64,000 nucleotides of DNA from Reticulitermes speratus. Its lineage: Eukaryota; Arthropoda; Insecta; Blattodea; Rhinotermitidae. This document shows positions 21,300 through 32,525 of this stretch, in pieces. Each line of letters starts with the position of its first letter. The stretch's first letter is position 1. A program made the translations under genes and the position numbers. Under the pieces are notes generated by a model. That model saw only the letters and a program-made list of their open reading frames with translations, made no database searches and was not told the origin of the DNA. The DNA lies in NCBI GenBank assembly GCA_021186555.1, contig JAJKFL010000427.1:22431238-22495237 (forward strand). Direction: 5' to 3'.

Positions 21300-21952
21300 T
21301 AACTCAACATTTTCTTTTCCCATTTCTTCTTCGATTAACAACTAAAACCATGTACGGTACCCGTGAATGTTACTTTGTGAAGGTGAGCCATGTCTGGTCA
21401 ATGACTAACCTGTACTGATCTGGCTATTGCAGTGTTCATATCCAGTAAGTTGCTGTCAGAAGCATCAGAAGTTTACTTGCATATGTAACTGGAAACTACA
21501 TATTCTGAGAATTCTTGTGTATCTGCTGCTCTCAGGGCACTTGCTCTGAGCCAGCTTATCAGGAATTACTTTCACGTCTAAATATAAGTGCTAGATACTC
21601 TTGATAGGATTTGCAACAGGTTACTGTCATGTGTTTACCCAGCCTTAGGTGCACTGCTGTGGGCTGATGTGTGTGAGACAAGGTTTTCGTGGTGGTTGTA
21701 TGTATTGTGTTTTGATAAGGAGTATACTTGGGATTGCTGTGTTACTGTGCAGCTGTGGAAGGTCAAGATTCAGTAGAACCAGTAATGAAAGTGTAGGGCT
21801 TTCTTGTATAATGTAGTATAATGTAGTATAATGTATTTTTATGGTAATTGCATAAGCAAGTGTCTTACATGTGAGTGTATCTTGTGATTTCTTTGTGTGT
21901 AGTGCTTATAGTACATGTTACATGGCATAAGTATCGTACATGTAAGTAGAGG

Positions 21953-22155
21953 AGCCAAGGTAGTGTAGTGAGTATGGTGACTAGCCTACTGGCTGGACAG
22001 TTCAGTAATCAAATCCTGGTTGGGGCAAGAGGTTTTTCTCGTTTCTGAAACATCCAGACTGGCTCTGGGGCTCACCCTATTCAGTGGGTACAGGGGTCTT
22101 TCCACAGGGGGTGGGGGTGGGGTTAAAGTGGCCAAGTTGTGAAGTTAACCACTCA
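21953..22155 (+). mobile_element. SINE family 1, diverged copy (duplication B)
   Basis: Same as the copy at 18530-18730 with minor differences. Confidence 0.6.
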
Positions 22156-22736
22156 CCACTGCATTTGAACGTAATTATTTATAATACCAAGGTAAGGTTT
22201 TGAGCTTGTGTTTATTTATGTATGCACAGTAGGAAACTTCAGTATGCAAAGTACTGTGTCACCAGTTGTGGCTGTGATGGAATTACTGTGTGTGTTCCAG
22301 GGGTTTTATCAGTGATAGTGGTAGAGTGGTTTACTGTTATGTGGATGTATCATCTTTATGGATATTATATGAAGCCCAGCAGATTGTTGTGCCTGGTAGA
22401 ATTTGCTGTTAATGCCTACTAAAGTTCCTGCTGTTTGGTTGTGAATAGCCACTGGGAGGGTTTTACTTATTCACCTTTCAGTTCCTTTGAACACCTGTTG
22501 ACCTTCTGTATGATGACCTCTGTTGTAATTCTGTTTACAGTGTCTGCTCTTGTCTATTGCTGCTGTTTTATCCTGTCCTAATTTCTAAGATTTGTCATCT
22601 TCTTACTCTGACTTGTCTGCAAAATTGATACCAGTCTTTTCCGGACATTACATTGTATTTCATGATTATAATTGTGTGGCATGTCTGGGATTATATCATT
22701 TGTTAAGGAGTATTTTTGCCAGTGTGGTAAGATTAC

Positions 22737-23155
22737 ACCTGGTAAACCACAGTAAGTCTGTCATACTTGTTGTTCCCAAACATTGTTTTATTAATTCTTT
22801 TTCCATGCCATCATTTGTATTTGTGGCTGATTTATTCTGTTCTCTACATCTTTATATGTTATTCTCACAGTTTGGGCATTTAATTTCAATTTTAATTTGG
22901 CCGTTATCTTGTAGGAATTAATGCCAGTAATGTTTTAAGTAAAGTGTACTGCTTAGGTTAAGATTATTAAGATTTTGAGGTGTTAGGACTGGGGTCTCGA
23001 CCCAGATTCGTATGTGGGCCATACAGGTAATTTTTAAAGTGAAGGAGGTCTCCATGAAAGAAGAAGAAGAGAGAGAGAGAGAAAAAAAGAGATACACAGT
23101 TAGGCCTTGTTTTTTGCCCCTTTGTTTTTCACTCTTTTTTGCTTTAACACCCCTT
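22737..23155. other. No gene; purine-rich tract
   Basis: Non-coding. A GA-rich run at about 23058-23090 is a short microsatellite. Confidence 0.5.
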
Positions 23156-23159
23156 GACA

Positions 23160-23762
23160 ATTTATACCACTTCATATTTGTCTGACATGTTTCTTATTAA
23201 GAATGGTTTGAAATTAGGAGATGGTTTATTGCCATTGCTTTTCAACTTTGCTTTAGAACATGCAATTAGGAGGGTTAAGGCAAACCACGAGAGCTTGAAA
23301 TTAAATGGTACACTTCAGCTTCTGGTTTATGCTGATGCTGTTAGTATATTGGGTGAAAGCATACATACTATAAAGAAAAGCACAGAAGCCTTATTAGTCA
23401 GTAGTAAGGAGACTGGTTTAGAAGTAAACGCTGAGAAAACTAAGTATAAGTTCAAGTCTCGTGAACAGAATGCAGGACTAAATATAAAGATAGGTAATAA
23501 ACTCTTGGAAAAAGTTGAACAGTTCAAATATTGGGAACAACCATAACAAATCAAAATTGCATTCATGAAGAAATTAAGAGCAGCTTGAACTGGGAATGGA
23601 GTGCTTGCTATCATTGAGTGCAGAATCCTTTGTTTTCGAGTTTGCTATCAACAAATATAAAGATTAAGGTATGCAGAACTATAATTTTGCCTGTTTTGTA
23701 TGGGTGTGAAACTCGGTCTCTCACATTGAGGGAGGAACATAGGCTGAGGGCATGTATGGGAA
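23160..23762 (+). pseudogene. RTE/BovB-like LINE reverse-transcriptase fragment
   Basis: The frame at 23154-23546 covers the C-terminal half of the reverse transcriptase: GLKLGDGLLPLLFNFALEH, then VYADAVSILGES. The catalytic YADD is changed to YADA, which would remove one of the two metal-binding aspartates. After about 23546 the family continues out of frame to about 23762. Both ends are missing; dead. Confidence 0.75.
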
Positions 23763-23819
23763 TATAATTTTTGATTTACACCCACTTTCTCAGGAACACA
23801 AAGAATCAGTCCAGGTCCG

Positions 23820-24025
23820 AGGCTTTGTGATCTGTTTTGTAACATGGCAGTTTTTTACGGTGAGGAGTTGTTAGCAACTCGCCCAAGCTGGAGGACCATC
23901 CCTTGTCGGCTGTCCGCAACTGTTTATTCACTGTATTCGCAGCTACCCTCCATATCCGGAGGCCGTTCCTCTGTCCGCAACCTGAGGATGTGCCATGCCG
24001 TGGTGACAGGGACCCAGGGGAAAAC
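23820..24025 (-). repeat. Dispersed repeat of unknown class
   Basis: A compact GC-richer block (GGAGGCCGTTCCTCTGTCCG, GTGCCATGCCGTGGTGACAG) stands between two LINE fragments. It resembles a repeat I have seen in cockroach or termite sequence, but I cannot assign a class. Open frames exist on both strands and none is convincing. Confidence 0.35.
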
Positions 24026-24029
24026 ATTA

Positions 24030-25579
24030 AATACATTATCAAAATCTCAGCTAAAGAGAGTCTAGGGCTGTATGAAAGGAAGCAGCATAAACCATGGTTT
24101 GACAAAGGATGTTAAAAATTTTTAGATCAAAGGAAGCAGGCTAAAATGCAGCAGTGTTTACAGAATCAAAAAACCAATGTAATGTAGATAATCTGAACAA
24201 TGTAAGACGTGAAGCTAGTAGACATTTCAGGAACAAAAAGGAATATCTGAAAGCTAAAATTAATGAACTTGAAACAAACAGTAAGAACAAGAATATCAGA
24301 GACTTGTGTAGGGGCATCAATGAGTTTAAGAAGGGTTACCAGCCTAGAACTAATGTAGTAAAGGATGAGAACGGTGATCTGGTTGCAGACTCTCACAGTA
24401 TTTTGGCTAGGTGGAGGAATCATTTCTTTCAGCTGTTGAATGTACATGGGGTTAATGATGTTAAGCAGACCGAAGTACAGACAGCAGAGCCACTAATGCC
24501 TGAGCCCAGTGACTCTGAGGTTGAGATGGGTATTGAAAAGTTAAAAAGGCACAAATCACCAGGTATTGATCAAATTCCACGCAGAACTGATTAAAGCAAG
24601 AGGTAGGACACTTTGTTCTCAGATCCATAAACTTATTAATTCTATTTGGAATAAAGAGGAATTGCCTGATCAGTGGAAGGAGTCAATCATTGTACCGATT
24701 TATAAGAAGGGTGATAAAACAGATTGCAGTAATTATCGAGGCATATCACTTTTGTCAACCACATACAAAATTCTATCCAACATCCTTCTGACAATGTTAA
24801 CTCCATATGCAGAGGAAATTATTGGGGATCATCAGTGTGGATTTAGACGTAACAGGTCGACTACTGATCATATATTCTGCATTCGTCAAATACTTGAGAA
24901 AATATGGGAATACAATTAGGCAGTGCATGAGCTATTTATAGACTTCAAGAAAGCCTATGATTCAGTTAGGAGGGAGGTTTTGTATAATATTCTCATTGAA
25001 TTTGGTATCCCTATGAAACTAGTAACGCTTGTAAAAATGTGTCTAAATGAAACCTATAGCAGGGTCTGGGTAGGCAAACATTTGTCTGATACATTTCCTA
25101 TTAAGAATGGTTTGAAACAGGGAGATGCTTTATCACCATTGCTTTTCAATTTTGCTTTGGAATATGCCATTAGTAGGGTTCAGGCAAACTAGGAGGGCTT
25201 GAAATTAAATGGTACACAATAGCTTCTAGTTTATGCTGATGATGTTAATATATTGGGCGGAAGCGTACATGCTATAAAGAAAAACACAGAAGCTTTAGTA
25301 GTTGCTAGTAAGGAGATTGGTCTAGAAGTAAATGCTGAGAAAACTAAGTACATGGTCATGTCTTGCAATCAGAATGCAGGACAAAATCACAACATAAAGT
25401 TAGATAATAAATTCTTTGAAAGGGTGGAAGAGTTCAAATATCTGGGAACAACCCTAACAAATCGAAATTATATTCAGGAAGAAATTAAGAGCAGATTGAA
25501 GTCTGGGAATGCTTGTTATCATTCGGTGCAGGATCTTCTGTCTTCCAGTTTGCTATCCAAAAATACAAAGATTAAGATA
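24030..25579 (+). pseudogene. RTE/BovB-like LINE ORF2, upstream part of split copy
   Basis: Non-LTR retrotransposon polyprotein. From about 24030 the reading gives the linker between endonuclease and RT, then RT motifs in order: HKSPGIDQIP (24548-24577), WKESIIVPIYKKGDKTDCSN, GISLLSTTYKILSNILL, HQCGFRRNRSTTDHIF, LFIDFKKAYDSV (24929-24964), GLKQGDALSPLLFNFAL and YADD at 25232-25243. Breaks: a frameshift near 24580, a TAG near 24917, and stops near 25190 and 25218. The endonuclease is missing (5' truncation). The catalytic aspartates remain, but the frame is closed. At 25579 it is interrupted by the DUF7869 transposon. Confidence 0.8.
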
Positions 25580-25616
25580 TGTGATGCGGAAAGCAAAAAG
25601 GGACCTCTTGTCGGGA
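25580..25616 (+). repeat. Left terminal inverted repeat
   Basis: Starts TGTGATGCGGAAAGC and ends GACCTCTTGTCGGGA. The three differences from the right end cluster at positions 8-11. Confidence 0.9.
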
Positions 25617-25792
25617 TTTTTCGAATTCGAGTTTTTGGTATTTTCAAATTTAGTACTAAATTCTGAACAATTTGATACCAAATTTAGGTTGATACTGTGA
25701 AAAATGACCAAGTTATGAATGTTTAAACTTTTTAAGAGGAAACAGGGATTTTTGAGAAAAACGCATTTTAAAGTTAAATAACACAAAACTTC

Positions 25793-25798
25793 TTTATT
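25793..25798 (-). terminator. Poly(A) signal AATAAA
   Basis: TTTATT on the plus strand gives AATAAA about 110 bases after the stop codon of the DUF7869-type gene on its own strand. Position and sequence suit a polyadenylation signal. Confidence 0.5.
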
Positions 25799-25907
25799 TG
25801 ACATATTTAAGAAATAAAACTTATGTTAAATTGATCCTTGGAATGTTACCTTTTAAAAAAATACTAATTGTTACATGAAAAAAATTAACACCTGTTAGGT
25901 CAAGTCC

Positions 25908-28047
25908 TTAACTTGAGGTTAATCTTCTTTTGGAGTGTTTTCTCTTCTTTGCTGGAGGCTCAAGGGCTGGGATAGCTTCCTCATCCTCTTCATGAACGGT
26001 TTCATCTTCGAGTGTTTCTATGGATGGGCACACAACATCCTTGAGTTCTTCCTTGCAATAAGGTCTAATGTGTTTATACAGGTATTCCTTACATTCTCTT
26101 GTCATACCCGTAGGAATTACTACTTCAGGGAATCCCACAGGTGCACTCTCGTCTGGGAAAATTCTATGCACAAACTCATTCCCATCAATGTCAGTTTTGC
26201 AGTGCACTTTCCCTTTGAATTCCTCACAAAACTCAAAGTGATTGTAAGATGTAATATGTTTCACTTTATTGGCTTTGCTGTCTTTGAAAAATTGAAGCCA
26301 ATTGTATACATTTACGAAGACATCTCCTTTTTCGTTGCCTACCGCTACAGCGGAGTTCACCTTTGATGTGGGCGTTGAATTATCAATGCACTCAGCAAAT
26401 TCTTGAACAGAAGAGACATGAGTGATCCTAAATTTCTTTGGCCTACTGGCAAGAAGGACAAAACAATCTTCTTATTTTTGTTTGTGCTAATTCTCCAAGC
26501 AAGATAAGCCAGTACAATGTTGTTTTTGTTTTGTCCCACACAATTATCTGCATGAATGAACATGGTTTCTTCTCCAAAACTGTAGTTTTCTAAATGATGA
26601 TGGAAAAGACTTACAATCAGGTTGGATCCTTTTGTTGTACTGACACTTTCAGGTATGAGATAGTTTACTTGTATATTGACTGTTTCGCACATTACACCAA
26701 AAATTCCAATTTTAAAGGGAACAAGGAAGTAAATTGGACCTGGCTGTAAAGGATTGCTTGGAATGTGAACCTGCTGTGCCATATCAAAACTGTAATGCAC
26801 ACTAGTTTTGAGACTTGAGGAATTGGGCTGACATGGTTCTTTATCGGCAAAGGTCTTCTTACTTTTCTTGACAATATCACGGTAATATTTCCTCTCTTTT
26901 GCAACAAGTTCCAGGTGTGATCTTATTTTAAGCATGTTGGCCATTTTCTCATCCTCCGATGCTAATGCCAGTTTGGCTCCAGATGTGTAATACTTTTTGC
27001 AGAGTGCACACAAGTCAGACCGTGGTTTCATGACAACAATTTCTGGGCAGCAATGTCTCCAAATGTTAGTGAAAACTTTTGTAGATACAGGTTTTCCAGG
27101 GATTTCATTTGTGAAACTATTTTTATATATTTCATGAACTTTAATTTTGATATCACTAGAAGGCAGTAGTTGAACGTTGGCGTTATAAACAGTGCTAACT
27201 CTACCTGGCAAAATGATAGCATGCTGTTCTGCATAATTATTAAAAAATCTAACAACATTCTGTACGCTAGAAAAACTTGTAACATTTTTAGCACTTTTAC
27301 CAGAGTTACCATGCTCTTTAGCAATTAATCCAGTACTATTGTACATTTTTGTTAAATGTTTAAATCTTTTAGTTTTAATTTGGTGAGTAAATAAAAATGT
27401 GTTTTTACAAACTGGGAGGCCTTTAAGTAAAAATTTTGTTCTTGCTTGTTTTCTCTCTGTTTGTATTTTGTGTGTACGTACTGTTGTATCAGAACTTAAT
27501 GTTAAACAGCGAAGTTGACCCAAAATAATCTGATCCAGTTCATTAACATGACAATCATAATAATCTAGCTCGGCACACTCTTGCCACATGGCTACAAAAT
27601 CCTCAGCATTAAACTGGTTACAGCATTTCTCTTTACATCCACAACCATTTTCCAAAAATCGTAAAACTTCATTACGGTCTGTTTTGGCGTCAAATTGCCG
27701 TTAACATCATTAAACACATGATCTATTACTAAGGCTTCTCCAGCATCATTTTCATCTACTACTACTTCGGTTTCATTTTGTTCTATTGCAATAATTGCAT
27801 CATCAATATTAATATTATCATAGGCACCCAAGTTTTCATCGTCAAGCCTTGGTATGTCCTGTAATATTGACAGTTCTGATAGGTTAATAGGGTCACCTTC
27901 CTCTTGAGATTCAGCTTCTTCATTGCTTGATTCATCACTCAACCTTCTATCAGTGAAATAATCTTCATAAACTTGATAGTCTTCATCACTTATATTAGTC
28001 ACACCAAAATCACTGTTTAAAACTTTCAAAATTTGATCTTCGTCCAT
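25908..28047 (-). pseudogene. DUF7869-family (DDE-like) putative transposase, broken
   Basis: Three minus-strand frames form one protein of about 710 residues. The first starts at MDEDQI (28047), is acidic, and runs to about 27660, where a frameshift moves reading to GCGCKEKCCNQF, a Cys-rich N-terminal motif. The middle part holds RSDLCALCKKYY, SFDMAQQVHIPSN, HADNCVGQNKNN and FLPVG, hallmarks of the animal family I know as DUF7869. At about 26441 the frame jumps: family members continue with a short conserved His/Lys/Phe/Asp segment, but here PKKFRITHVSS follows directly, so a small deletion has removed it. The last part (26440-25908) ends in a basic KKRKHSKRR tail, a possible nuclear signal. 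The transposase role is inferred from the surrounding TIRs. Two lesions make this copy inactive. Confidence 0.8.
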
Positions 28048-28384
28048 TGTAAACTCAAGAGAAAACACTAACCAAGCAAACACAAAGGACACAAACTAAA
28101 CAATAATAACAATGTCAACAGCAATACATGCGTCGTCATTTTGATCAGCTGTCTTATCTGTCAGCTCTTTCATAAGCGGCAGCTGTTATCGTCTACGCAG
28201 TTGTTCCAGCCGTATCAAATATGATTTTTTTGATAGTCTTGTTCATGACTTTAATATTGTTATAACTATTGTTAATTTCAGCATTAATTTTGATATGTAA
28301 TGTGATAAAATAAAGATAAAATTCAAAGAAACAAATTGAAGGTCATTGTGGGCAAAGTTTGTTAAATTTTTTTTACTACGATAG

Positions 28385-28592
28385 AAAAGGGCCCTGTTGT
28401 CGGGAAGGGTATGCTTTTAATCAGGAAACGTTCTTCTCTTAGGTCAAACTCCATTTAGTTACTCACAACACCGCTAGAATTCAGTTTAACCCATTTTCTG
28501 AAGCACTACGCACTTTACTTATGAGTTTCAGAAAAGGGACCTGATGTCGGAACCCACGTTATTTCTCCATAACGACATCAGGTCCCTTTTCT
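28385..28592. promoter_or_regulatory. Subterminal repeats of the transposon (TIR-core motif)
   Basis: AAAAGGG(A/C)CCT..TGTCGG, the core of the inverted repeats, occurs at 28385-28405 (plus), 28531-28550 (plus) and 28573-28592 (minus). The last two form a palindrome around ACCCACGTTATTTCTCC. All lie upstream of the gene start, between gene and right terminus. Such repeats often bind transposase; that role is inferred. Confidence 0.7.
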
Positions 28593-28768
28593 CAGGCCTG
28601 ACATCACCTTGTTTAATCGAATTTTTTTTGTGTTTTTTCGTATTAGAACCGCGTTTAGGACCGGAATATCGACTAGAGAAGATAATGAATAATTTAAAAG
28701 TGTAAAAAACAGAAAATGGTGATTTTTGACCTAACATACTGTTTTGGCCTGTACTGAAAATTTTACTC

Positions 28769-28805
28769 TCCCGACAAGAGGTCCCTTTTTGCTTCCTCCA
28801 TCACA
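28769..28805 (-). repeat. Right terminal inverted repeat
   Basis: The inverse reads TGTGATGGAGGAAGC at the outer end and GACCTCTTGTCGGGA at the inner end, parallel to 25580-25616. Confidence 0.9.
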
Positions 28806-29340
28806 TATACAGAAGTATAATTTTGCCTGTTGTTGTGTATGGGTGTGAGATTTGGTCTGTCACACTGAGGGAGGAACATAGGCTGAGGGTGTTCGAGAAT
28901 AGGGTGCTGAGGAGGATATTTGGGCCTAAGAGGGACGAGGTAACAGGGGAGCGGAGAAGACTACATAACGAGGAACTTAATGATCTGTACTCATCACCAA
29001 ATATTATTAGAGTGATCAAATCAAGAAGAATGAGGTGGGCGGGGCATGTAGCATGTATGGGTGAGGGGAGAGGTGCATACAGGATTTTGGTGGGGAGACC
29101 TGAGGGAAGGAGACCACTTGGAAGGCCCAGGCATAGATGGGAGGATAATATTAAAATGGATCTTCAAGAAGTGGGATGGGGGGACATGGACTGGATTGAT
29201 ATGGCTCAGGATAGGGACAGGTGGCGAGCTCTTGTGAATGCGGTAATGAACCTTTGGGTTCCATAAAACGCGGGGAATTTCTTGACTAGGTGAGGACCTG
29301 TTAGCTTCTCAATAAGGACTCTGCTCCATGGAGTTAGCTA
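28806..29340 (+). pseudogene. RTE/BovB-like LINE ORF2 C-terminus and 3' end (continuation)
   Basis: The frame 28823-29266 (147 codons, intact) is the ORF2 tail: [70 protein letters not shown]. This basic C-terminal region follows the RT in this LINE family. After the stop near 29266, TTTCTTGACTAGGTGAGGAC and the following bases are the 3' UTR also present at 9.5 and 3.5 kb. It joins to 25579 across the transposon. Confidence 0.85.
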
Positions 29341-31600
29341 GTTATGGAGTTCTCAGGAACACAACTAGGGTGTAAGAAAAAGGCTACCCATATATTATAA
29401 TTATGGAATTTCAAATTTTATCATTATCTCTGCTGATGTGTTTTGTATGTTAACTGTCCAGGGATGGCTAATATGTTTGAGGTTTTATGGACTGTTAACA
29501 AAAAACAGTTTAATTCCGTCATTTAAGTGAACTCTTCATTGCCCTGGGCCACATTCTATAATTAGAATAATGCCAGTTGGATGACTGTAAAATGAACTGG
29601 CAGGCCTTATGTGGCCTGTGGACCATGTGTTTGAGACCCTTGGGTTAAGGCATAAAGGTTTGTAGGTAGTGAGGTCTGAGAATAATTATGTGTATTCTGT
29701 GCCAGAGTTGCTGTATGTCTGTAACGTTCGAGTGACAGGTCGCTTGAATTAAAAGAATCTGTCCCCGCAATTGAGGCTGTGTTACCAGATCACAGACAGA
29801 CGTGACATTCAACAAGTTTGTGGGAGGACTTAACAGTGTATAAAATGATACAGTTTAATGGTACTCTGTAATGAGATGTTATATGGCAGAATTAAATTAT
29901 CATCTTTAAATGTATAAGCCTTATGGGAAAAGTGTGTTGCATGTACTGTGTTTTGTTTGTGTTAACAGTTTTTGTTTAAACGATATTCTGCTCAAACACA
30001 TTTAGTTGCTCTTGAGAGGGGTGCAGAAACTCATATAGGTCCTCATGTGAAGTGACTGTTAATGTCCAGTTTTACCCAAAATTGGAATTACCCAGTAACT
30101 TTCAGTGAGAGTTTTCCATATCCAATTTTTATAAAAATTTGTCCAGTATTTTAGATTTTACTAGGCCATTGGCATATGTTACCTCCACACTGGACATTAC
30201 TGTTCAGTTTGTCAGGATGTGAACACCGTTTGGGAGTAGTGAAAGCTGTGTTAGGAGAGGTTTTTATGCATTCTCTGCACAAGGTACATGCAATTTAATT
30301 AACACATACCTGTGAGGTTTATGTTGTTGGGAATCTGAACCTGAGTTGTGTGAATTGTTAATTTCAGTTCAGTTTCTTGTTGCTTGATGCCTGCATGTGA
30401 ACCTTTTCATGTCCTTGCACCTCGTAGAGTAACTTTCGCCAGCAAAGTTATACCTTTAGTTATATAATAAAGAGCTATTTAAGAAGTACTGAAAGAACAG
30501 GGGACTGTTAATTTTAGATTTTGTTTCTACTGTTCAAACATTTTACTGCAAAATGTACTGGAACAGAGTTAAATAGTGTAATATGACATGCATGATGAGA
30601 TCTCACTCCTTGCCACTTTATAAGCAGTTGCATGTTGTATTTATATGAAGGGTATCCGATGCTGCATTGTTAGAAATAAGGCATTCTCTGGTTTGCAGTA
30701 AAGCCTGTTGGGAATATGCATATTATTGCCGTTGCTTTGATATTTGTAAAGGGAATTTATCTGAATGTATGTAATGTATTGCATTTTAATTTGTGCATAT
30801 TTATGAAGTGCTAGTCTGTCTGTTATGGAAGTAAGCATATTCTGTCTTTCAGTAGTGTGGCATGATTCATTTGTTTTTGTGCAGGATATCGTGCAGATAG
30901 ATGAGCAGCCATGTGAACGTTTGGAACCTGGATTGTGTTTGTGCTGTCCGTCCTTCACCTGTCAAGAAGTTGGTCCGATGGTGCAGATGCAGCAGTGAAG
31001 AGTGGGCTGTCAGGCAGTGTAAATTTACAAGGAAGGCGCAGGAATGTGTATCCACTTACTCGAAGTTCCTGGTTTGTCAAATGAGGCCCCCTTAACAACA
31101 ATGACACTTCTCTCAGTGTGCTCATGTTGTGTTTCACAAGAGTTACACTGCTGCCTGTGGAACAGACAGACATGTAGTGGTGACAGTTCTTGGACTTACT
31201 GGAGGAAGGACCATCATTGTCTTCCTTCCTGACATGACAGCGTGTGATACCTTTCTGTTCTTGGCTGTTCCTGTACAAATGGTACGTGACATAAAGGGAC
31301 AGTGTGGAGGACTACTTACTGGCCTATAGTTGAGTGATTCCACACAGCATTTGACAGTGACATCTCATGAAATGCGCATGTGAACTTGGTGAGGAATTTT
31401 ACACACACAAAACAGGAAGACTGGAACACCTTCATCCTCTTGAGCCACTGCATTGTAGATAGACCATGGAAGGAAAATTTTTTTTACAGATGAAGGTAGT
31501 GGATATCAGGAAACAGGTTTGGGAGGAGTGTGAAGTAGTGGGATATACTTGGTTACTGTGGCAGGAGGGGAGGAGGAGGTTGTGCCTGATGCACAGGCCG
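29341..31600. other. No gene; hAT-like terminus near 29.6 kb
   Basis: Non-coding. GGCCTGTGGACCATGTGTTT followed by GAGACCCTTGG (29610-29641) is the complement of a hAT-style end. Short frames between 30.6 and 31.5 kb show no recognisable domain. Confidence 0.4.
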
Positions 31601-31618
31601 GAGTATCCAGTCAACACT

Positions 31619-32521
31619 TCAGACAATGTCAATGAAGAGGGTGGATTGGTCAACTGCACGTGTGGCAGAGAGCGCTGAACAGTATTCAGCGAGGTAGTAC
31701 ACATAGTGTGTCCTCTGGTTGTACAGATTGAGCGCAACATTAACATGTTTCCATGTGGCCTGAATGGCATTCACGTGCGTGCCATTGCATGGATTGATGA
31801 AGGGGATAGTATGATACACAGTGTGGTGCGTATATCCCTCCTTGGGCAGACGCATGTAGCCAGCCCAGCAGTTTGAGATGATTGTGGTGTCATGTTGGAT
31901 CCAGATCTTGATAATGTTGAGCAAAGTCTCCGTGGAGCAGTCAGGGGCAGGGACAATAAACAGCCTGCCGGACTCACTCTCAGCATCTTCAAAAACCTAG
32001 GTAGTTTTCCAGAGTTCCCTGCAGTTGTACTTCCTCCTCCCAAAACAGCTGTCATCAATCTACACAGTTTCTAGACTCGCTGAGTTTTTCGGATGGTTTG
32101 GCGATGTGGTCCATCTATGTCTCCCAGCAGAACTGAGTCCAATGAGTGATGGTGTGGTCTTGCAATTGTAGTTTGACTCATACGTTACGAGCGGGAACTG
32201 TTTGCACATTGTAGTATGAGAGCAGTGTCCCCTGGAACAGCGTCGTCAGATGGCTTATGGTAAACCAGGAGGAGTGGTGAATGCTCCACAATGCGTTACC
32301 TCTTAGGCCATTTGTAACTTTACAGCACACTCAGCCTTATCCTTATCCTTCACTCTTGTCCAGCTGAATACACCAACACATGTCCACGTCACAGGAAGGA
32401 CACTGCATTAGTGAAGGCAGTAGATGCTGATATTTAAGGAACTGTATTGCATCTGACATGGATGTGAATAGGTAAAGAAGAAGTGCGTTGATTGTGACAC
32501 TCACTGTCTGTACTGGCCCTG
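31619..32521 (-). pseudogene. Merlin (ISXO2/IS1016-like) transposase, decayed
   Basis: Merlin transposases are DDE enzymes related to bacterial IS1016. The minus strand shows, in order: an N-terminal segment with SDAIQFLKYQHLLP and a CPSC zinc motif (about 32470-32380); IDDSCFGRRKYN, the first catalytic Asp region (about 32060-32020); GRLFIVPAPDCSTETLLNII; TTIISNCWAGY, where family members have an aspartate at the N of SNC; then EGYTHHTVYHTIPFINP and THVNAIQATWKHV, the third acidic region with Q at the expected Glu; finally the YLAEY helix. In-frame stops lie near 32066 and 32002. Replaced catalytic residues plus stops mean it is inactive. I found no terminal repeats. Confidence 0.75.
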
Positions 32522-32525
32522 CCAA

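Larger units (their letters stand above)
20001..22736 (+). repeat. Segmental duplication, copy B (uninterrupted)
   Basis: Nearly identical to copy A without the BEL insertion. At 20157-20185 it preserves the pre-insertion junction CCTGAGTGTACAGAG. Sequence continues past the unit on both sides, so B is likelier to be the donor. Confidence 0.9.
25580..28805 (-). mobile_element. 3,226-bp DNA transposon with DUF7869-type gene
   Basis: Terminal inverted repeats of 37 bp (25580-25616 and 28769-28805) agree at 34 positions; both outer ends are TGTGATG... and both inner ends GACCTCTTGTCGGGA. TA lies on each side (25578-25579 and 28806-28807). Removing the element and one TA restores LINE sequence (AAGATTAAGATATACAGAAG), as the related copy at 23659-23678 confirms. 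The single gene is on the minus strand with its start near the right end. The TA duplication recalls Tc1/mariner, but the protein is not of that type. Confidence 0.9.

Noticed and set aside
25935-26366. 143-codon plus-strand frame
   Set aside because: Antisense of the C-terminal part of the DUF7869-type gene.
31044-31343. Overlapping frames of 62-67 codons on both strands
   Set aside because: No domain, no conserved order with the nearby Merlin relic.
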